Positions 1 to 6,993 of a stretch of 9,627 bases of DNA are shown here, piece after piece. A program made the position numbers and the translations under genes. The stretch covers positions 1 to 9,627 of the forward strand of contig JABWAJ010000173.1 of the NCBI GenBank assembly GCA_013361075.1. The letters run 5' to 3'. Within the stretch, counting starts at the first letter, position 1. The number at the start of each line of letters is the position of its first letter. The notes below the pieces were generated by a model. That model was given only the letters and a program-made list of their open reading frames with translations. It was not told the DNA's origin and made no database searches. This stretch comes from Saprospiraceae bacterium (GTDB lineage: Bacteria > Bacteroidota > Bacteroidia > Chitinophagales > Saprospiraceae).

Positions 1-1291
1 CCAATTTTCCATTGATGTTTTTATCAGCCGTACCATTGCCGTTAGTGTCCATCCAACCGGCTTCCTTCAACAGCTGGCGGGCCTTTTCAGGGCTGTGTTC
101 CAGTGGTTTCAAATCGGTATTGTTGTATTCCGAATTTGGATGAACAGGGCCAACTGCCCGTTTTCCAAGGCCACTGAAAATTACTTTGATGAATTCATCT
201 ACATCCAGCGCATGGGCGATGGCTTTGCGAACGCGTTTATCTGAAAGTTTGGGATTGCGGGTATTGACGTAGATGAGAAAATTGGTCAACATCAGCGGGG
301 TATGGAAATTGTAACGGGCCATCAGATCCGGATTGTTCCGCAAGCTGTCAAATTGAGTGGGATCAATGTCGGCAGTGGCATCAATTTCTTCTGTGCGCAG
401 CGCCTGCACCACGATGGTAGGGTCAGTAATGACCTGATAAATAAGGCGATCCGGGGAAGCCGTCAGGGTCACCTGGTCCATCCCTTCTGCCCACCAATTG
501 TCTTTTTTGCTCAGGATGACCCGCGCGCCGGTTTCCCAGCTTTCGAGGCGGTAAGGGCCCGATCCGCTGACAAATTCCTTTTCGTTGGAAAACTTCGAGG
601 CTTTAAAGGCTTCTGCAAAAGTTTTCAATGAGCCATCCGATTCGCTGAGCGCCTGGGCTTTTTCAGGTGTTGTCAAATCCTGCAAAGGAATATTCTTCAA
701 CAATCCACCTGCATCGTAGAGGTATTCGGGCATGATGGGAAAAGCGCCACAAACTTTTTCTTCTCCGATGATCTGCTTTTCACTGGTGTAAACCGTAAAT
801 TTTTTCGGATTGCCGGGATCCACCGTTACATCGCGGATCAAATCTACAAAAGTCCGCAACCTTGCTGCATCTACCAAAGGGTTTAGTATGGCTTTGAGGG
901 TGAATACATAATCATTACCCGTAACTGGAGTTCCATTGTCCCATACTGCTTTATCATGAATTTCTAAGCTGTAAGCAATACCACCTTTCCAGGGGCCTTC
1001 TGTAATTTCTGTTGCCACTGGTCTGGATTTAAGCAGTTGAGGTTCAAGCACCAATGTTTGCGGGTTCACATACATCAGGTATTGAAAAATTTGGTTGTAG
1101 ATCTGGCCGCCATAAGAAGTAGAAGACAAAATCGGATTCAACCGGTCTGGATCGCCGTCCAGGCGGACGATTACTTCATTGGTGGTGCGTTTCCAAGCAA
1201 CGTCCTGATCGTTTTTCGGGTCGCGTTTGCAGAACACAAAGAGGAGTGTAAGGCATGCAGAAATGGTAAAAATGGAAAGGATGCGTTTCAT
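1..1291 (-). CDS. Family 5 extracellular solute-binding lipoprotein, second of a tandem pair (3' end outside the window)
   Basis: Seen: an ATG at 1291 opens a frame of 430 codons that is still open at the left edge. The product aligns without large gaps to the whole N-terminal part of the neighbouring 587-residue protein and is about half identical by eye in the first 160 residues. Shared landmarks are GDPDRLNP (46-53), EGPWKGGIAY (98-107), AVWDNGTP (115-122), GSGPYRLE (243-250) and KLSDKRVRKAIAH (348-360). Known: these are hallmarks of SBP_bac_5 (DppA/OppA/NikA type) proteins, which deliver peptides or other small ligands to an ABC importer. The N-terminus is a hydrophobic signal; the lipid-bearing cysteine could be Cys13 (ISAC) or Cys21 (FVFC). 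A DTNGNG loop (415-423) resembles a calcium-binding loop. The gene starts 36 bp after the stop of the upstream paralogue, with no Shine-Dalgarno site, so the two are probably co-transcribed. About 155 residues are missing, judged from the paralogue. Ligand unknown; peptides are the default guess. Confidence 0.9.
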   Translation of the reverse strand, partial: MKRILSIFTISACLTLLFVFCKRDPKNDQDVAWKRTTNEVIVRLDGDPDRLNPILSSTSYGGQIYNQIFQYLMYVNPQTLVLEPQLLKSRPVATEITEGPWKGGIAYSLEIHDKAVWDNGTPVTGNDYVFTLKAILNPLVDAARLRTFVDLIRDVTVDPGNPKKFTVYTSEKQIIGEEKVCGAFPIMPEYLYDAGGLLKNIPLQDLTTPEKAQALSESDGSLKTFAEAFKASKFSNEKEFVSGSGPYRLESWETGARVILSKKDNWWAEGMDQVTLTASPDRLIYQVITDPTIVVQALRTEEIDATADIDPTQFDSLRNNPDLMARYNFHTPLMLTNFLIYVNTRNPKLSDKRVRKAIAHALDVDEFIKVIFSGLGKRAVGPVHPNSEYNNTDLKPLEHSPEKARQLLKEAGWMDTNGNGTADKNINGKL

Positions 1292-1327
1292 GAGCGGTTA
1301 AAGTTGGTGAAAAAAAACGAAGCAAAA

Positions 1328-3091
1328 TTACTGCTTTAAGGCAAACTCATTCACAAAAAATCCGGGGCGCAAAATGCTTGGCCGGGCTTCGAAGCGCTTG
1401 TGTATTACCAGGCGTTCCTTTGGTGCTAATAAAAAAATGCAAGGTTGTTCTTCATAAACGAGCTCCTGAAATTTCAGGTATAAGTCTGCACGCTTTTCTT
1501 CTTCCAGCGTCACCCGGATTTCGTCAATCAGCGCATCACTTGCTGCATTCCCAAAGCCAACGCGATTGCCCCCATCAGGTGTATCGCTTTCAGTATGCCA
1601 AAGCTGTTTTGGATCATCCGGCAACGGCTCTGCAACCCAGGCACCGCCATTCATCTCATATTCGCGGCGTTTCAGGGCTTCGATTAAAGCAGGAAACTCT
1701 TTAGGAATGACATTGATTTTGACTCCCGCTTTTGCTGCATTGTCTTTAAAGACCAGTGCCAGCCCCATGCTGAATTTGCTGGCAGCGCTGGCGAGGTAAT
1801 CCAGCTCAAGCTCAGTCCGGTTTCCATTCAGGGATTTGTCCACCACCCCATTCCCATTGGTATCCTCCCACCCTGCCGCTTTCAACAAGTTTCGGGCCTC
1901 ATCAATATTGTAAGGTATGGGGGTCAGGTTTTTATGATAATAAGCTTTGTCAGGATGGAACGGCCCTATAACCCGTTGAGCCATACCGGCATACAGATCC
2001 CGGATGACAGCGTCCAAATCAAGCATGTGGGCCAGTGCACGGCGCACCCTTTTGTCGCTTAATTTTGCATTGCGGGTGTTGAGGCCGATATAAAACAGCT
2101 GCAAAGCTGCCGGGGTATAAAAATTGTACAATGCCTGCATGGCTGAATCTTTCCGGATTTCGGAAAAATCATTCACATCAATCTGGCTGGCAACGTCAAT
2201 CTCTTCACTTTTTAAGGCGGCCAGTGCCGTGACCTGATCCGGGATGATGTTAAAAACCACCCGGTCGGGTAAGGCACGCAGGGTAGCAGGTGCATTGGGG
2301 AGGTCATTTCCCCACCAGTCTGACTTGCGTTTCAGGCTAATTTGTTTGCCGGTAACCCATTCTTCCAGAGCATAAGCTCCGGAGCCATTGACAAAGCCTT
2401 TTTCCCGCGCAAACGGCTCGCTGTGCAGGCTTTCCGCGAAAGCGGCCAACGTGGTATCTCCGGAAAAGCGCGTAGCCTGATCCGGGTTGGTCAGGTCTTT
2501 CAGGGCATATCCGCGCAACTGGCCTTTGGGATCATAGTGATATTCAGGGTAAACCGGCATGGTGCTGATGGCAGGCTCTCCAAGAATGTATTTTCGATCG
2601 GTATACACCGTAAAACGTTTGGGATTGGCTGCATCAACCGTGAGGTCTTTTACAAAGTCGAGGTAACTTCGGGCAGGTGCACTGTTTACCTGCGGGACAA
2701 ACAAGGCTTTAAAGGTAAACAGAGCGTCATTGCCTGTGATGGGTGTTCCATTATCCCAGACTGCGGCTTCGTGCAATTCGAAGGTATAGGCTATCCCGCC
2801 TTTCCATGGCCCATCTTCAATTTCTGTAACCCTGGGGCGGCTTTTCGCCAATTGGGGCTGCAATTCCATCGTTTCCGGATTGAACTGCAGCAAATTCAGA
2901 AACAGCAATTCATTGATGGTTCGGCTGTAAGCATTGACGGTAATGAGGGGGCTCAGGCGGTCAGGTTCGCCTGGCAATCTCGCATAAACAGTATTCTCAG
3001 AGCGACGAAATTTAGATTCACCGGAATCGCCCATGCAACCTGTCAGGAGCACGGTGATCAAAAACAGAAGGCCTTGAAGTGGTGTTCGCAT
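1328..3091 (-). CDS. Family 5 extracellular solute-binding lipoprotein (peptide-type), first of a tandem pair
   Basis: The complete 587-residue protein has the usual length for SBP_bac_5 binding proteins of ABC importers. Seen: a lipoprotein signal peptide with a classical lipobox, LLTGC, so Cys19 should be lipidated. Next come GEPDRLSP (41-48), a GPWKGGIAY segment (94-102), AVWDNGTP (110-117), the NGSGAYALEEW segment (235-245) and KLSDKRVRRALAH (343-355), which is the family's typical ligand-lobe signature. Residues 410-418 (D-T-N-G-N-G-V-V-D) form the calcium-loop-like insert that is common in this family. Known: such proteins capture oligopeptides, nickel or sugars outside the inner membrane. 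Inferred: peptides, because an exported dipeptidyl-peptidase is encoded nearby. The start at 3091 gives the ideal signal peptide. The 257-bp gap upstream suggests its own promoter, and the downstream paralogue begins 36 bp after the stop. No permease or ATPase gene is in view, so the importer must be encoded elsewhere. Confidence 0.93.
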   Translation of the reverse strand: MRTPLQGLLFLITVLLTGCMGDSGESKFRRSENTVYARLPGEPDRLSPLITVNAYSRTINELLFLNLLQFNPETMELQPQLAKSRPRVTEIEDGPWKGGIAYTFELHEAAVWDNGTPITGNDALFTFKALFVPQVNSAPARSYLDFVKDLTVDAANPKRFTVYTDRKYILGEPAISTMPVYPEYHYDPKGQLRGYALKDLTNPDQATRFSGDTTLAAFAESLHSEPFAREKGFVNGSGAYALEEWVTGKQISLKRKSDWWGNDLPNAPATLRALPDRVVFNIIPDQVTALAALKSEEIDVASQIDVNDFSEIRKDSAMQALYNFYTPAALQLFYIGLNTRNAKLSDKRVRRALAHMLDLDAVIRDLYAGMAQRVIGPFHPDKAYYHKNLTPIPYNIDEARNLLKAAGWEDTNGNGVVDKSLNGNRTELELDYLASAASKFSMGLALVFKDNAAKAGVKINVIPKEFPALIEALKRREYEMNGGAWVAEPLPDDPKQLWHTESDTPDGGNRVGFGNAASDALIDEIRVTLEEEKRADLYLKFQELVYEEQPCIFLLAPKERLVIHKRFEARPSILRPGFFVNEFALKQ

Positions 3092-3126
3092 ATCCCAGGG
3101 TATTTTCGGTAATGAAGAATTTCACC

Positions 3127-3134
3127 CTAAGATA
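3127..3134 (-). promoter_or_regulatory. Weak candidate promoter (-7 box) for the binding-protein operon
   Basis: On the minus strand this reads TATCTTAG, seven of eight matches to the Bacteroidota TANNTTTG box, and lies 35 bases before the start codon at 3091. I see no TTTG-like -33 box at the usual spacing of about 19 bases, so the call is tentative. Confidence 0.25.
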
Positions 3135-3216
3135 AGGAGCTTGCAGGGAATGTTGGAAGGAAAAGTTTTTAAAGCATGGCATTAAGGGTTGTTGCAATAA
3201 TAATCGTCCGCTTGTA

Positions 3217-3258
3217 GAGGCAAATGGCGCCTGCCCTGCGACAGGGGTCACTTGCCTC
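3217..3258. repeat. Imperfect GC-rich inverted repeat in the intergenic region
   Basis: Arms at 3217-3226 (GAGGCAAATG) and 3249-3258 (CACTTGCCTC) pair at nine of ten positions. Inside them CCCTG (3234-3238) pairs with CAGGG (3242-3246) around a three-base loop. It lies between the 3' end of the OmpA-type gene and the start of the binding-protein operon. A further 5-bp dyad, CCGCC (3286-3290) with GGCGG (3317-3321), lies between it and the OmpA-type gene. No T-tract follows on either strand, so it is not a standard terminator. It could be an RNA structure, an operator or a remnant of a dispersed repeat. Confidence 0.5.
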
Positions 3259-3348
3259 GGCTTTAGTGGAGGAGGCCAGGATTATCCGCCCTGATTTGCA
3301 TAAAAATACTTGCCGTGGCGGAAGAGGCCTGTAATCATTCAACGAAGA

Positions 3349-4026
3349 TTAATTCCCAATATCCCCTCTTTTTGCTGCTTTTTTCAATTTTTTATTGGCA
3401 TAAATCGCCACTTCTACCCGGCGGTTTTCCTGTTTTCCGGAAGTGGTAGCATTATCTGCAACCGGCTGGCCTTCGCCATAACCGATTGGTGTCATGCGGG
3501 AGGGCAGCACCCCCTGGCGGGCAAGGTAGTTGGAAACGGCTTTAGCGCGGCTCTCTGACAGCTTTTGGTTGTGATCTTCCGTACCGGTGTTGTCGGTATG
3601 GCCTTCGATAAGGATTTCGGTATCGTCATATTTTTGCAGGGTTCTTGCTAACTGGTTGAGGTTATCCCTTGTAGCTCCGCGAATTTGATAAGAGTCAACG
3701 TCAAAAAGCAATCCCGAATCGAACGTAATAAGGATACCCTCTCCGACGCGCTCAACTTTAGCGTTGCGCATGTCTTTGCGGATTTCGGCAGCCTGCTTGT
3801 CCATATAGTTGCCGATAAGGGCTCCGGCTGTACCTCCCACTGCAGCACCGATGATGATGCCCACAGCGGTATTGCCCGACTTCTTACCAATGATTCCGCC
3901 AGCTACCCCCCCAACCGAGCCGCCAATGATGGCACCTTTCGTTGCACGATTGGTTTTACAAGCCGGCGCAACCAGCAACAGGACCAGGAGAGGTAACGCA
4001 AAGTGAAAACGATTGATTCGATTCAT
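3349..4026 (-). CDS. OmpA-family lipoprotein with glycine-zipper segment (YiaD-like)
   Basis: Seen: 225 residues. A signal peptide ends in APAC, so Cys23 is probably lipidated. Residues 31-72 are a glycine-rich hydrophobic stretch of repeated GG and GxxG units, a glycine zipper that may insert in or pack against the membrane. Residues about 100-212 form an OmpA C-terminal domain with the EGHTDNTG motif (141-148), SESRAKAVSNYL (157-168), IGYGEGQP (181-188) and NRRVEV (201-206). Asp145 and Arg160 are 15 residues apart, matching the pair that binds diaminopimelate in OmpA-type domains. Known: this domain holds peptidoglycan non-covalently. Inferred role: a lipoprotein linking the outer membrane to the cell wall, with the architecture and length of E. 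coli YiaD. The tail (KKLKKAAKR, 212-220) is basic. Gaps of 257 and 284 bp on either side suggest a single-gene transcript. TACTTTAA, 16 bases before the start, is a poor promoter match. Confidence 0.93.
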   Translation of the reverse strand: MNRINRFHFALPLLVLLLVAPACKTNRATKGAIIGGSVGGVAGGIIGKKSGNTAVGIIIGAAVGGTAGALIGNYMDKQAAEIRKDMRNAKVERVGEGILITFDSGLLFDVDSYQIRGATRDNLNQLARTLQKYDDTEILIEGHTDNTGTEDHNQKLSESRAKAVSNYLARQGVLPSRMTPIGYGEGQPVADNATTSGKQENRRVEVAIYANKKLKKAAKRGDIGN

Positions 4027-4086
4027 TTTGAATTGATTATGATTAAAGTATTGTTCTACAGGTGCAATAATGTAAGCGCACGTTGG

Positions 4087-4165
4087 ATTGGTTGAGTTCG
4101 CGAATTCGCTTCAGGCATGTTGTTTGTATCCAACAAAATAAACGAATTCAGCAACCTCAACCAAT
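4087..4165. repeat. Long imperfect inverted repeat (possible cruciform or RNA hairpin)
   Basis: ATTGGTTGAG (4087-4096) is the exact reverse complement of CTCAACCAAT (4156-4165). After a short mismatched stretch the arms pair again: GAATTCG (4102-4108) with CGAATTC (4143-4149). Nearer the centre TGTTG (4118-4122) pairs with CAACA (4131-4135). The left arm also contains two overlapping self-palindromes, TTCGCGAA (4097-4104) and GCGAATTCGC (4100-4109). It lies between the OmpA-type gene and the S46 peptidase gene, which point the same way, and has no T-tract on either side. Confidence 0.65.
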
Positions 4166-4279
4166 TCACGCGGCTACAACCTTGATCCCTGACAAATTTA
4201 AAAAACTCACCTTTGCCCTGCAAATCGGTTGTCCTGATTTAACGCGTCTTTGAAGCAAATCCTTTTCCAGGAATCTGTA

Positions 4280-4303
4280 TTGAAAAGAAAATTAACTTTT
4301 CAA
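4280..4303 (-). terminator. Possible weak terminator hairpin after the S46 peptidase gene
   Basis: TTGAAAAG (4280-4287) and CTTTTCAA (4296-4303) form a perfect 8-bp stem around an 8-base loop, starting 7 bases beyond the peptidase stop codon. The stem is A/T-rich and no clear T-tract follows in the direction of transcription, so termination is plausible but unproven. Confidence 0.35.
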
Positions 4304-4310
4304 AAACGAA

Positions 4311-6404
4311 CTATTGCCCCATCTCTTTAACTACCCGATCTGCTTTGTAGATGTACTTCAAGGCTGCGACAATTCCTCCGGCATGAACCGAAACGGTACG
4401 GTTAGCAACAGGGTCATAGATAAAATTACCTGGAAGCGACTCAATGTTGCCGTCAAAAACCAGGCCCACGGCCTCTCCTTTTTTGTTGATAATCGGGCTG
4501 CCCGAATTGCCGCCAATGATATCATTGGTAGAAACAAAATTCAAAGGTGCCCGGAGTAACTCAGCCGGCGGATTATTCCAACGCTCAGGTAACGCCCACG
4601 GGAATTTGCCATCGTTGCTGAAATAGCGGTCATACAATCCAAAATAAGTGGTTTTAACCGGTGCCGTTGTGCCATTGTAGTTGTATCCTTTTACCAGTCC
4701 ATCCGCAAGGCGGAGGGTAAAGGTAGCATCCGGGGGAATGTTCAGGCCATATACCTGGAATACTTCATTGCCCACTTTCGCTTCAAGTACCCGGCGGGAA
4801 GGTCCGCTGGCACCAAACGCACCGGCAGCTTCCTTGTAAGCAGGGATCAGCAGCCGGCCTGCTTTCAGCAGAGGGTCTTTATCTTTAGCCCATTTTTCGG
4901 GCTTGCCTGCCAACATTTTTTCCAACTTGTCTGCATCGGCAAAATCTGTTTTCCCCAACAGGTCTTTAGCGGTTGCCAGTGCTGATTTTTCCAGGAGTTC
5001 TGAGACGTATTTATCGTTTGGACTGGCAAATTGCTGCAACTCCCTGAAAAGCGTGGCAAGCAGTTCCAACTCGAGTTCTTTGTCCAGGCCTTGCGCTGTT
5101 TCTTTGATTTGTGTACGAAGCGCCTCAAGGTCTTCCGCTCCGGCACCCGACTCGGCAGCTTTGATATAAGCATCGGCATAGTGCATCAGCAACAGTGCCT
5201 TGCCGCCATATGGGCTGGGAGCAAGCAAAGTTACTTCCGCAGCGTGGGGCGTCAGCGTTTTATAGGCATCTGCAATTTGTCGCCAGTAATCCGATCCTTT
5301 TGAATAGGCATTCGACTTGGATTTAATGTACTCTTCCATTGCTTTTTTACGCCCCATCAGTTCCGGGTCATGCATCCCTTTCACAATGCCGCCAATGGCT
5401 TTTACGCTGTTGGATAAGTTGAAAATTTCTTCCTGCACATCGTGCGAAGGGTTGCGCTTGTACTCTTCTTCCAGCACTTTCATGCGGTTGGAGAGCCAGG
5501 CGAGTTGAACTTTGTAGCGGTAATCGCGGTCGTATTCCAATTGGCTTACCGTGCGGTAACGTTCGGTGCTGCCGGGGTTGCCCACTACAAATACAACTTC
5601 GTTTTCACTAACCCCATCCGGGTTGATTTTAAAGTAGTTAGCTAAAGAATTTACAGGTTTTCCATTTTCATAAACCCGCCAGAAAGTGCAATCGAGGGTA
5701 TACCGAGGGAAAGTAAAGTTGTCCGGATCACCGCCAAAAGCGCCCAATGCCAGTTCAGGAATCAATACGAGGCGAACATCGTCATAGCGTTTGTAGCCGT
5801 ACAGCGAAAACCGCCCTCCGTTGTAATAGGTTACTTTTTCGATTTCAAGGCCGGCCCATTCAGGCATTTTGCCATACTGCGCCATGAGGGCCTTTAAAGT
5901 AGAATCCCGAAGCGTTGCTGTTTCTTTATCCGTTTTAGATTTGGCAATTGCCTCGGTAACCTGTTTGGTCACATCAGCAATTTTGACCAATTGCTTGACA
6001 AACAACCCTTCCACCCGGCGTTCTTCTGCTGCTGTTGCTGCATAAAAACCATTTTTGTCGAAGTCTTCTCCCGGTTTCATAATCGCCCCCACTTCACCGC
6101 GCGAGCAATGGTGATTGGTCATCAACAACCCTTCCGGAGAAACAAATGATGCCGAGCAATAATTAGAAAATCGCAATGCCGACATGCGGATGTGTTCCAC
6201 CCACTTGTCGTCTGCGCGAAAACCATACGTTTTTTCAAAATAATCAAACGGAGCCTGTTCCAGGGTCCACATTTTGCCAAAATCAAACCGATCGGGTTCG
6301 CCGGACATTCCGGTTTTGGCTGGTTGTGCCCATGCAAAAACAGGCATTAACAAAAGTATCCAAAGCGCTTTGGATGTGCGGAATGGTGTCATATCTGCAT
6401 GCAT
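4311..6404 (-). CDS. S46 family dipeptidyl-peptidase (DPP7/DPP11 family), exported
   Basis: Seen: 697 residues, close to the usual length of S46 enzymes (about 700-720). A signal peptide ends AWA|Q at residues 24-27. The chymotrypsin-like catalytic residues are present: His in TNHHC (96-100, probably His99), Asp238 in RYTLD, and Ser634 in GGNSGSP (631-637). Cys83 and Cys100 sit where the trypsin-fold disulfide is expected. The middle (about 300-500) is a charged, helical insert, as in the family. Known: S46 enzymes cut dipeptides from free N-termini in the periplasm, and DPP7 and DPP11 differ at one pocket residue (Gly versus Arg). By motif alignment that residue here is Gly676 in SVHAGG, which favours a DPP7-like preference for hydrophobic residues over acidic ones; this is inference. 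Asn229 matches the residue that holds the peptide N-terminus, while the usual tryptophan beside it is Phe230. The start at 6404 has an A-rich leader; an in-frame ATG at 6392 is also possible. Confidence 0.95.
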   Translation of the reverse strand: MHADMTPFRTSKALWILLLMPVFAWAQPAKTGMSGEPDRFDFGKMWTLEQAPFDYFEKTYGFRADDKWVEHIRMSALRFSNYCSASFVSPEGLLMTNHHCSRGEVGAIMKPGEDFDKNGFYAATAAEERRVEGLFVKQLVKIADVTKQVTEAIAKSKTDKETATLRDSTLKALMAQYGKMPEWAGLEIEKVTYYNGGRFSLYGYKRYDDVRLVLIPELALGAFGGDPDNFTFPRYTLDCTFWRVYENGKPVNSLANYFKINPDGVSENEVVFVVGNPGSTERYRTVSQLEYDRDYRYKVQLAWLSNRMKVLEEEYKRNPSHDVQEEIFNLSNSVKAIGGIVKGMHDPELMGRKKAMEEYIKSKSNAYSKGSDYWRQIADAYKTLTPHAAEVTLLAPSPYGGKALLLMHYADAYIKAAESGAGAEDLEALRTQIKETAQGLDKELELELLATLFRELQQFASPNDKYVSELLEKSALATAKDLLGKTDFADADKLEKMLAGKPEKWAKDKDPLLKAGRLLIPAYKEAAGAFGASGPSRRVLEAKVGNEVFQVYGLNIPPDATFTLRLADGLVKGYNYNGTTAPVKTTYFGLYDRYFSNDGKFPWALPERWNNPPAELLRAPLNFVSTNDIIGGNSGSPIINKKGEAVGLVFDGNIESLPGNFIYDPVANRTVSVHAGGIVAALKYIYKADRVVKEMGQ

Positions 6405-6432
6405 TTTTTAGAAAAAATTGGTTAGCGGCACA

Positions 6433-6458
6433 AGGTAAGGAAAATTTTTGCCTCACCT
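6433..6458. repeat. Short inverted repeat in the divergent promoter region
   Basis: AGGTAAGG (6433-6440) and CCTCACCT (6451-6458) pair at seven of eight positions around a 10-base A/T-rich loop. It lies between the divergent S46 peptidase gene and the 131-residue-protein gene. It overlaps a poor -7-like box for the peptidase gene (minus-strand TACCTTGT, 6437-6430). It could be an operator; chance is also possible at this length. Confidence 0.3.
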
Positions 6459-6476
6459 CCTGAGCTTAAATCACAC

Positions 6477-6507
6477 TTTGTTTTTACTAAAATTTTGTGT
6501 ATCTTTG
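6477..6507 (+). promoter_or_regulatory. Bacteroidota-type sigma-A promoter
   Basis: A TTTG box at 6477-6480 and TATCTTTG at 6500-6507 are separated by exactly 19 bases. This matches the known Bacteroidota housekeeping consensus (TTTG at -33, TANNTTTG at -7) with no mismatch. Transcription should begin near 6513-6515, leaving a leader of about 20 bases before the ATG at 6534. It is the best promoter in the window and may also serve msrA. Confidence 0.8.
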
Positions 6508-6533
6508 GAAAGGGTTGGCGAACAACCTTATAA

Positions 6534-6929
6534 ATGTCAAAAGCCATGACAATTTCCGACCAAATCAAACTTAAAGACATCCAGTCGGCCTTCAGCACCT
6601 TGTTTCCTTACCTCAAATTGGTTTTCTACTCGGGCCACCACGCGGTGGAAACCGGTTCGCCCAAAACGACCGAGTTGGACGAGGAAAAAACCATAGGCGA
6701 AGTGCGTTCCGTTCACACCGACAGTACCGATCTCGTCATCAGCGGAGACATGTACGTAAGCGAACTGGAGCAGTTATTCGACAAAAAATACGGGCTCAAC
6801 GTACAGGTTTTCAGAAAATCGGGTAAGCTTTGGATGCAGACAACAGCTACCGATAATTGGACCTTAGCCGAGCAAAACCGGAAAGGCGGCTCTTCGGTTG
6901 AAGCCTGGATTGAGCAGCACGAATTATAG
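6534..6929 (+). CDS. Conserved hypothetical protein, cytosolic, unknown function
   Basis: Seen: 131 residues with no signal peptide, membrane segment or cysteine, so probably a soluble cytosolic protein. The N-terminal third (IKLKDIQSAFSTLFPYLKLV, 11-30) looks like a helix followed by a strand. A GSPKTTELDEEKTIGEVR segment lies at 41-58. The most family-like part is 89-117, where VQVFRKSGKLWMQTT leads into TDNWTLAEQN. From memory, short proteins with this VFRKSG...W...TDxWTLxxQN core occur in many Bacteroidota without an assigned role; I cannot check this here. The gene has a near-perfect promoter just upstream and no Shine-Dalgarno site. An in-frame ATG four codons later (6546) is an alternative start. 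msrA follows on the same strand after 64 bp, so read-through transcription is likely. I do not propose a function. Confidence 0.85.
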   Translation: MSKAMTISDQIKLKDIQSAFSTLFPYLKLVFYSGHHAVETGSPKTTELDEEKTIGEVRSVHTDSTDLVISGDMYVSELEQLFDKKYGLNVQVFRKSGKLWMQTTATDNWTLAEQNRKGGSSVEAWIEQHEL

Positions 6930-6993
6930 TAAATGGTGGCATGCGGACAAAACAAAAGCACGGTTGGGTAGTTCTTATGTATAAAATTATGCC

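Noticed and set aside
302..631. Plus-strand open frame of 109 codons opposite the partial binding-protein gene
   Set aside because: Antisense shadow; the minus-strand frame aligns closely with the neighbouring paralogue over this stretch.
2342..3112. A 256-codon plus-strand open frame opposite the first binding-protein gene
   Set aside because: It is antisense to a family-typical binding protein with all motifs in frame, and its translation looks like a reading shadow with no recognisable feature.
3018..3251. A 77-codon minus-strand open frame across the intergenic region
   Set aside because: It overlaps the start of the binding-protein gene in another frame, has no signal, motif or promoter, and contains the inverted repeat instead.
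3349..3558. Possible frameshift or truncation of the OmpA-type lipoprotein
   Set aside because: The domain runs through to NRRVEV with a normal short tail, and the length agrees with YiaD-type proteins, so the gene is intact.
4037..4056. TACTTTAA (minus strand) as the promoter of the OmpA-type gene
   Set aside because: Two mismatches in the conserved half, no -33 box and too short a leader, so it is not listed as a feature.
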